A DNA stretch of 64,000 nt from assembly GCF_016862895.1 (NCBI RefSeq), contig NZ_BONV01000036.1, positions 1-64,000 on the forward strand, given 5' to 3'. Source of the stretch: Planotetraspora kaengkrachanensis. Its GTDB lineage: Bacteria; Actinomycetota; Actinomycetes; Streptosporangiales; Streptosporangiaceae. The number at the start of each line of letters is the position of its first letter. Within the stretch, counting starts at the first letter, position 1. The notes under the pieces are model-generated. The model searched no databases, was not told where the DNA came from, and was given only the letters and a program-made list of their open reading frames with translations. Shown in pieces: positions 61,883 through 64,000 of the stretch. Both the position numbers and the translations under genes were made by a program.

Positions 61883-63208
61883 CTAGCCGGCGGTGAGGAT
61901 CGCGCGGGCGGCGCGGGCGCGGACCTTGGTCAGTTCGCCCTCCACGACGGCCATCTCCTGCTCCGTCACGGTGACCGCCGCCGGCCGGGCCTCACGCGTC
62001 GCGACCAGTTGGGCCCGCAGATGCGTGGGCGGGTGAGTCGTGTCCACGGAGGTCATGTGCAGAGCCGACAGACGGAAGCGCCGCACCCGTTCGGTCTCCG
62101 GGATCGAGGCGATGTACTCCCGCAACTCCTGCCACAGTGCGAGGTCGTCCCCCTCTGTCGAGCCGGCGCGTCTGTTCCGGCGGGCGGCCGCCTGGCGCTG
62201 GAGCGACGTCTCCACGCTCTGCCCGAGCATCGTGGTGTCCAGCGCGGATCGGGCCGCCGCCGGCGAGGCGACGCGAGCGGAGAGCTCGTCCGCCTGGTAC
62301 TCCGCGCGCTGGCCGTCACGCAGGGTGAAACGGTGCAGCAGCGACAGGGCCAATGCCGCGATCAGGTGGGGAACGATCAGCAGCACGGTGAAGACGACGT
62401 CGGCGATGGGGTTGGAAAGGAAGGATCCACGCGAGGCCGAACTGGGCCGGGTGAGTACGTACCACTGGGTCAGTGCCCCGGAAGCCGACCTGAGCCACAG
62501 ACCGCGCCGGGCGTCGCCGTTGACGGCGTGACCGAACTCGTGCCCGAGCAGTGCGATGCGCGCCTGGGGAGTCAGCAACTCCCACAGGGCCAGGCCGATG
62601 GTGAGGACGCTGCGTCTGCGCAGTCCGGCCCGGCCGAAGGAGGCGTTGAACTCCGGAGTGACCCGGATCAGGTCGACGGGACGCACCCCGAGTTCCGCGG
62701 CGACCCGGTCCGCGAGCGCGTATAGGTGGGGTGCCTCGGTGCGGGTCAACGCCCATTCGTCACTCTCGAACCTGCCCAGGCGCGGCCGGACGAGATAGGC
62801 GACGGCGAGCCCGATCACACCCACGATGCGGGTCATGATCGTTCCGGTGATCAGCAGCCAGACGGAGCCCGCCACCAGTGCGACCGTGGTGAGATGGACC
62901 GCCCCGGCGAGGCCCATCGCCGCGAACCACGCCCCGCCGCGACCGGGCCGCATGCCCGTTCCGGCGGAGACGTCCGCGTACAGGCGCTCGACCACCGACC
63001 GATCGGCCGTACGTCGTGCCTCACGCCACCGGGCCCCGAGACCTCGCCGGGAACCGGCTGTGGATGAGGTCTCCGCCATGGGATCGACGTTCCAGTCGCA
63101 GGCGGCACACCAGGAGCTGAACCGCGGATCGGCGGCGAGGGGGGCCGAGCAGGAGGGGCACAGGCCGTCGGTCGGGACGGCAGGGGCCGGGATCATGGTG
63201 GAGATCAT
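61883..63208 (-). CDS. M48-family membrane metalloprotease with N-terminal zinc ribbon
   Basis: A 441-residue protein. The N-terminus has CPSC and CAAC (about 17-20 and 34-37), a zinc ribbon. Two membrane helices follow at about 95-140. The peptidase core has HEFGH at 223-227 with the downstream Glu ligand in AEYQADELSA (about 293-302), and a further membrane segment between. It resembles HtpX/Ste24-type proteases that remove damaged membrane proteins, with an actinomycete-type extension. It is cotranscribed or adjacent to the PPOX gene (26-nt gap). Confidence 0.88.
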   Translation of the reverse strand: MISTMIPAPAVPTDGLCPSCSAPLAADPRFSSWCAACDWNVDPMAETSSTAGSRRGLGARWREARRTADRSVVERLYADVSAGTGMRPGRGGAWFAAMGLAGAVHLTTVALVAGSVWLLITGTIMTRIVGVIGLAVAYLVRPRLGRFESDEWALTRTEAPHLYALADRVAAELGVRPVDLIRVTPEFNASFGRAGLRRRSVLTIGLALWELLTPQARIALLGHEFGHAVNGDARRGLWLRSASGALTQWYVLTRPSSASRGSFLSNPIADVVFTVLLIVPHLIAALALSLLHRFTLRDGQRAEYQADELSARVASPAAARSALDTTMLGQSVETSLQRQAAARRNRRAGSTEGDDLALWQELREYIASIPETERVRRFRLSALHMTSVDTTHPPTHLRAQLVATREARPAAVTVTEQEMAVVEGELTKVRARAARAILTAG

Positions 63209-63233
63209 GCCGTACGCGGATGTCTCATCCGAA

Positions 63234-63626
63234 TCAGCGCATGCCGACTACTCTCTCCGGTTCGATCACGAAGATCACCCGGACCTGGTCGCGGCCTCCG
63301 TACCAGGGGTAGGGCGTGCCGAGGTACTTCTTGGCGAGCGCGTCGATGTGCTCAGCCGCGCCGTCCGTGGTGACCTCGAGGACCCGGCCGCGTACCTGGA
63401 CATAGCGTGAGGGGTCGTCGGGGTCGGAGACGGTCAGGGCGACTCGCGGGTCCCGCTCGATGTTCCGTGTCTTGACGTGAGTCTGCACGCTGTTGATGAG
63501 CACGTGCTCGCCGTCGGTGTCGACCCATGTCTGGGTCAGCTGCGGTGAACCGTCGGCCATCGATGTGGCGAGGTAGCAGATGCTCGGCCTGCGCAGCAGG
63601 TCCAGCAGTTCTTCGCTGAGTTTCAC
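63234..63626 (-). CDS. PPOX-class (F420-dependent type) flavin-binding protein
   Basis: A 130-residue split-barrel protein from GTG 63626. LSEELLDLLRRPSICYLATSMADGSPQLTQTWVDTDGEHVLINSV (read in parts) and VQVRGRVLEVTTDGAAEHIDALAKKYLGTPYPW follow the F420H2-dependent reductase-A pattern of actinobacteria. It would bind F420 or FMN as a homodimer and reduce or protect a small substrate. TAGAAC lies 6 nt upstream of the start, a possible leaderless promoter. Confidence 0.87.
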   Translation of the reverse strand: MKLSEELLDLLRRPSICYLATSMADGSPQLTQTWVDTDGEHVLINSVQTHVKTRNIERDPRVALTVSDPDDPSRYVQVRGRVLEVTTDGAAEHIDALAKKYLGTPYPWYGGRDQVRVIFVIEPERVVGMR

Positions 63627-63667
63627 CGCACCGTTCTACGGCATGAGCCCTGCGGAGCGGTGATCGA

Positions 63668-63688
63668 GGTGGGGTGTGTCGCCCCACC
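63668..63688. terminator. Stem-loop between PPOX gene start and the partial gene end
   Basis: GGTGGGG and CCCCACC form a 7-bp stem with a 7-nt loop. It lies downstream of the partial minus-strand gene and may terminate it. A partly overlapping CCACCGG / CCGGTGG pair follows. The rest of 63627-63819 holds nothing I can support. Confidence 0.45.
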
Positions 63689-63819
63689 GGCGGAGACACC
63701 GTCCGGTGGTAGCCGGATCGCCGGCCCGGGTTCCGTTGTCTCGCCGCTCGAACCGATGGCGACGTCCTGAGTCTTGGCAGGCCTGACGATTCACAGCGGC
63801 GGACGGGCGCAATCGCACG

Positions 63820-64000
63820 TCAGCGCTGACGGGTGCCTGGTCCGGCGTTCACGAAAGCGAGATGGGGCAGTTCGCGTTGGACGACGTCGATGTCGGGGAC
63901 GAACTCGGTGCGGGTGAAGGGCGAGTGGGGCGCCGACGTCACTTCGTCGACGAATTGCGTTTCGTCCATCTCCAGAAGGCGCGCACGACTGCCCCCCTTC
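63820..64000 (-). CDS. C-terminal end of an unidentified protein (partial)
   Basis: An open frame of 60 codons from the window edge to a TGA at 63822-63820. The C-terminal residues include RLLEMDETQFVDEVTSAP, FTRTEFVPDIDVVQREL and FVNAGPGTRQR. It is acidic and soluble in character, and codon use is normal for the window. No motif lets me assign a family. The rest of the gene lies outside the window. Confidence 0.5.
   Translation of the reverse strand, partial: KGGSRARLLEMDETQFVDEVTSAPHSPFTRTEFVPDIDVVQRELPHLAFVNAGPGTRQR

Overview
The window is about 70% GC with strongly GC-biased third codon positions. It carries several families typical of actinomycetes: SigE- and ECF41-type sigma factors, a likely mycothiol-linked DinB/maleylpyruvate isomerase-type enzyme, a F420-type PPOX protein, DUF4232 lipoproteins, DesK/DesR-type two-component pairs and a CU044_5270 family protein. 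Many genes start directly at their transcription start with a TANNNT box 6-8 nt upstream. All of this fits a soil actinomycete, perhaps Streptosporangiales or a relative; no gene settles the genus. I see no rRNA, tRNA, CRISPR array, prophage or large biosynthetic cluster. The region reads as an accessory-rich chromosomal segment made of small regulator-plus-target modules.

Layout. 0-2.2 kb: a SigE-type sigma factor with a membrane partner, then a Clp-N-domain regulator with a four-half-site operator array. 2.2-7 kb: an acyl-CoA dehydrogenase, then an AraC regulator / VOC protein / UvrA2-like ABC ATPase group of the kind linked to drug tolerance. 7-15 kb: unknown and lipoprotein genes, a NarL-type two-component pair (10.8-12.6 kb) and small metabolic or secreted proteins. 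15-18.2 kb: a FAD oxidoreductase overlapping its ECF41 sigma factor, then a GT1 glycosyltransferase. 18.3-20.2 kb: a double-GNAT protein and a dead IS5-type element. 20.2-24.7 kb: a three-gene cell-surface group with a DUF916 membrane protein, a secreted metallophosphatase carrying a WxL-like C-terminal domain, and a HupE/UreJ-like membrane protein.

24.8-32.5 kb: a lipoprotein, a hemerythrin, a DUF2332 pair, a membrane metallophosphoesterase, a secreted NPP1/NLP protein with the canonical GHRHDWE motif behind a well-formed promoter, a PMT-type protein O-mannosyltransferase and a MazF-like protein. 32.5-40.5 kb: an MmyB-type regulator divergent from an aldehyde dehydrogenase, an internally duplicated unknown protein beside gene debris, a second ECF41 sigma factor, a histidine kinase lacking its sensor half, a third SnoaL-tailed sigma factor, a GNAT protein and a DUF6082-like protein. 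40.5-45.2 kb: an LLM flavin monooxygenase fused to a BBE-type FAD oxidase, and a glycoside hydrolase divergent from a TetR regulator across an AT-rich operator.

45.2-52.5 kb: a DinB protein and a WYL regulator (divergent), a GGCT-like protein, a dihydrolipoamide-dehydrogenase-like flavoprotein, DUF488, a mycothiol-type enzyme, a polysaccharide deacetylase and an RlmG-like rRNA methyltransferase. 52.6-58.6 kb: a tandem pseudokinase-kinase histidine kinase converging on its NarL-type regulator, then a MacB/FtsX-type ABC transporter, together looking like a sensing-export module. 58.7-60.4 kb: an ECF sigma factor with a CU044_5270 membrane protein, closed by a perfect 34-bp palindromic terminator. 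60.5-64 kb: an acyltransferase-3 protein, an M48 metalloprotease, a PPOX protein and the end of an unknown gene.

The most unusual items are the actinobacterial WxL-like surface group, the pseudokinase-kinase fusion, the operator array at the Clp-N regulator and the sensorless kinase beside 12-bp repeats.
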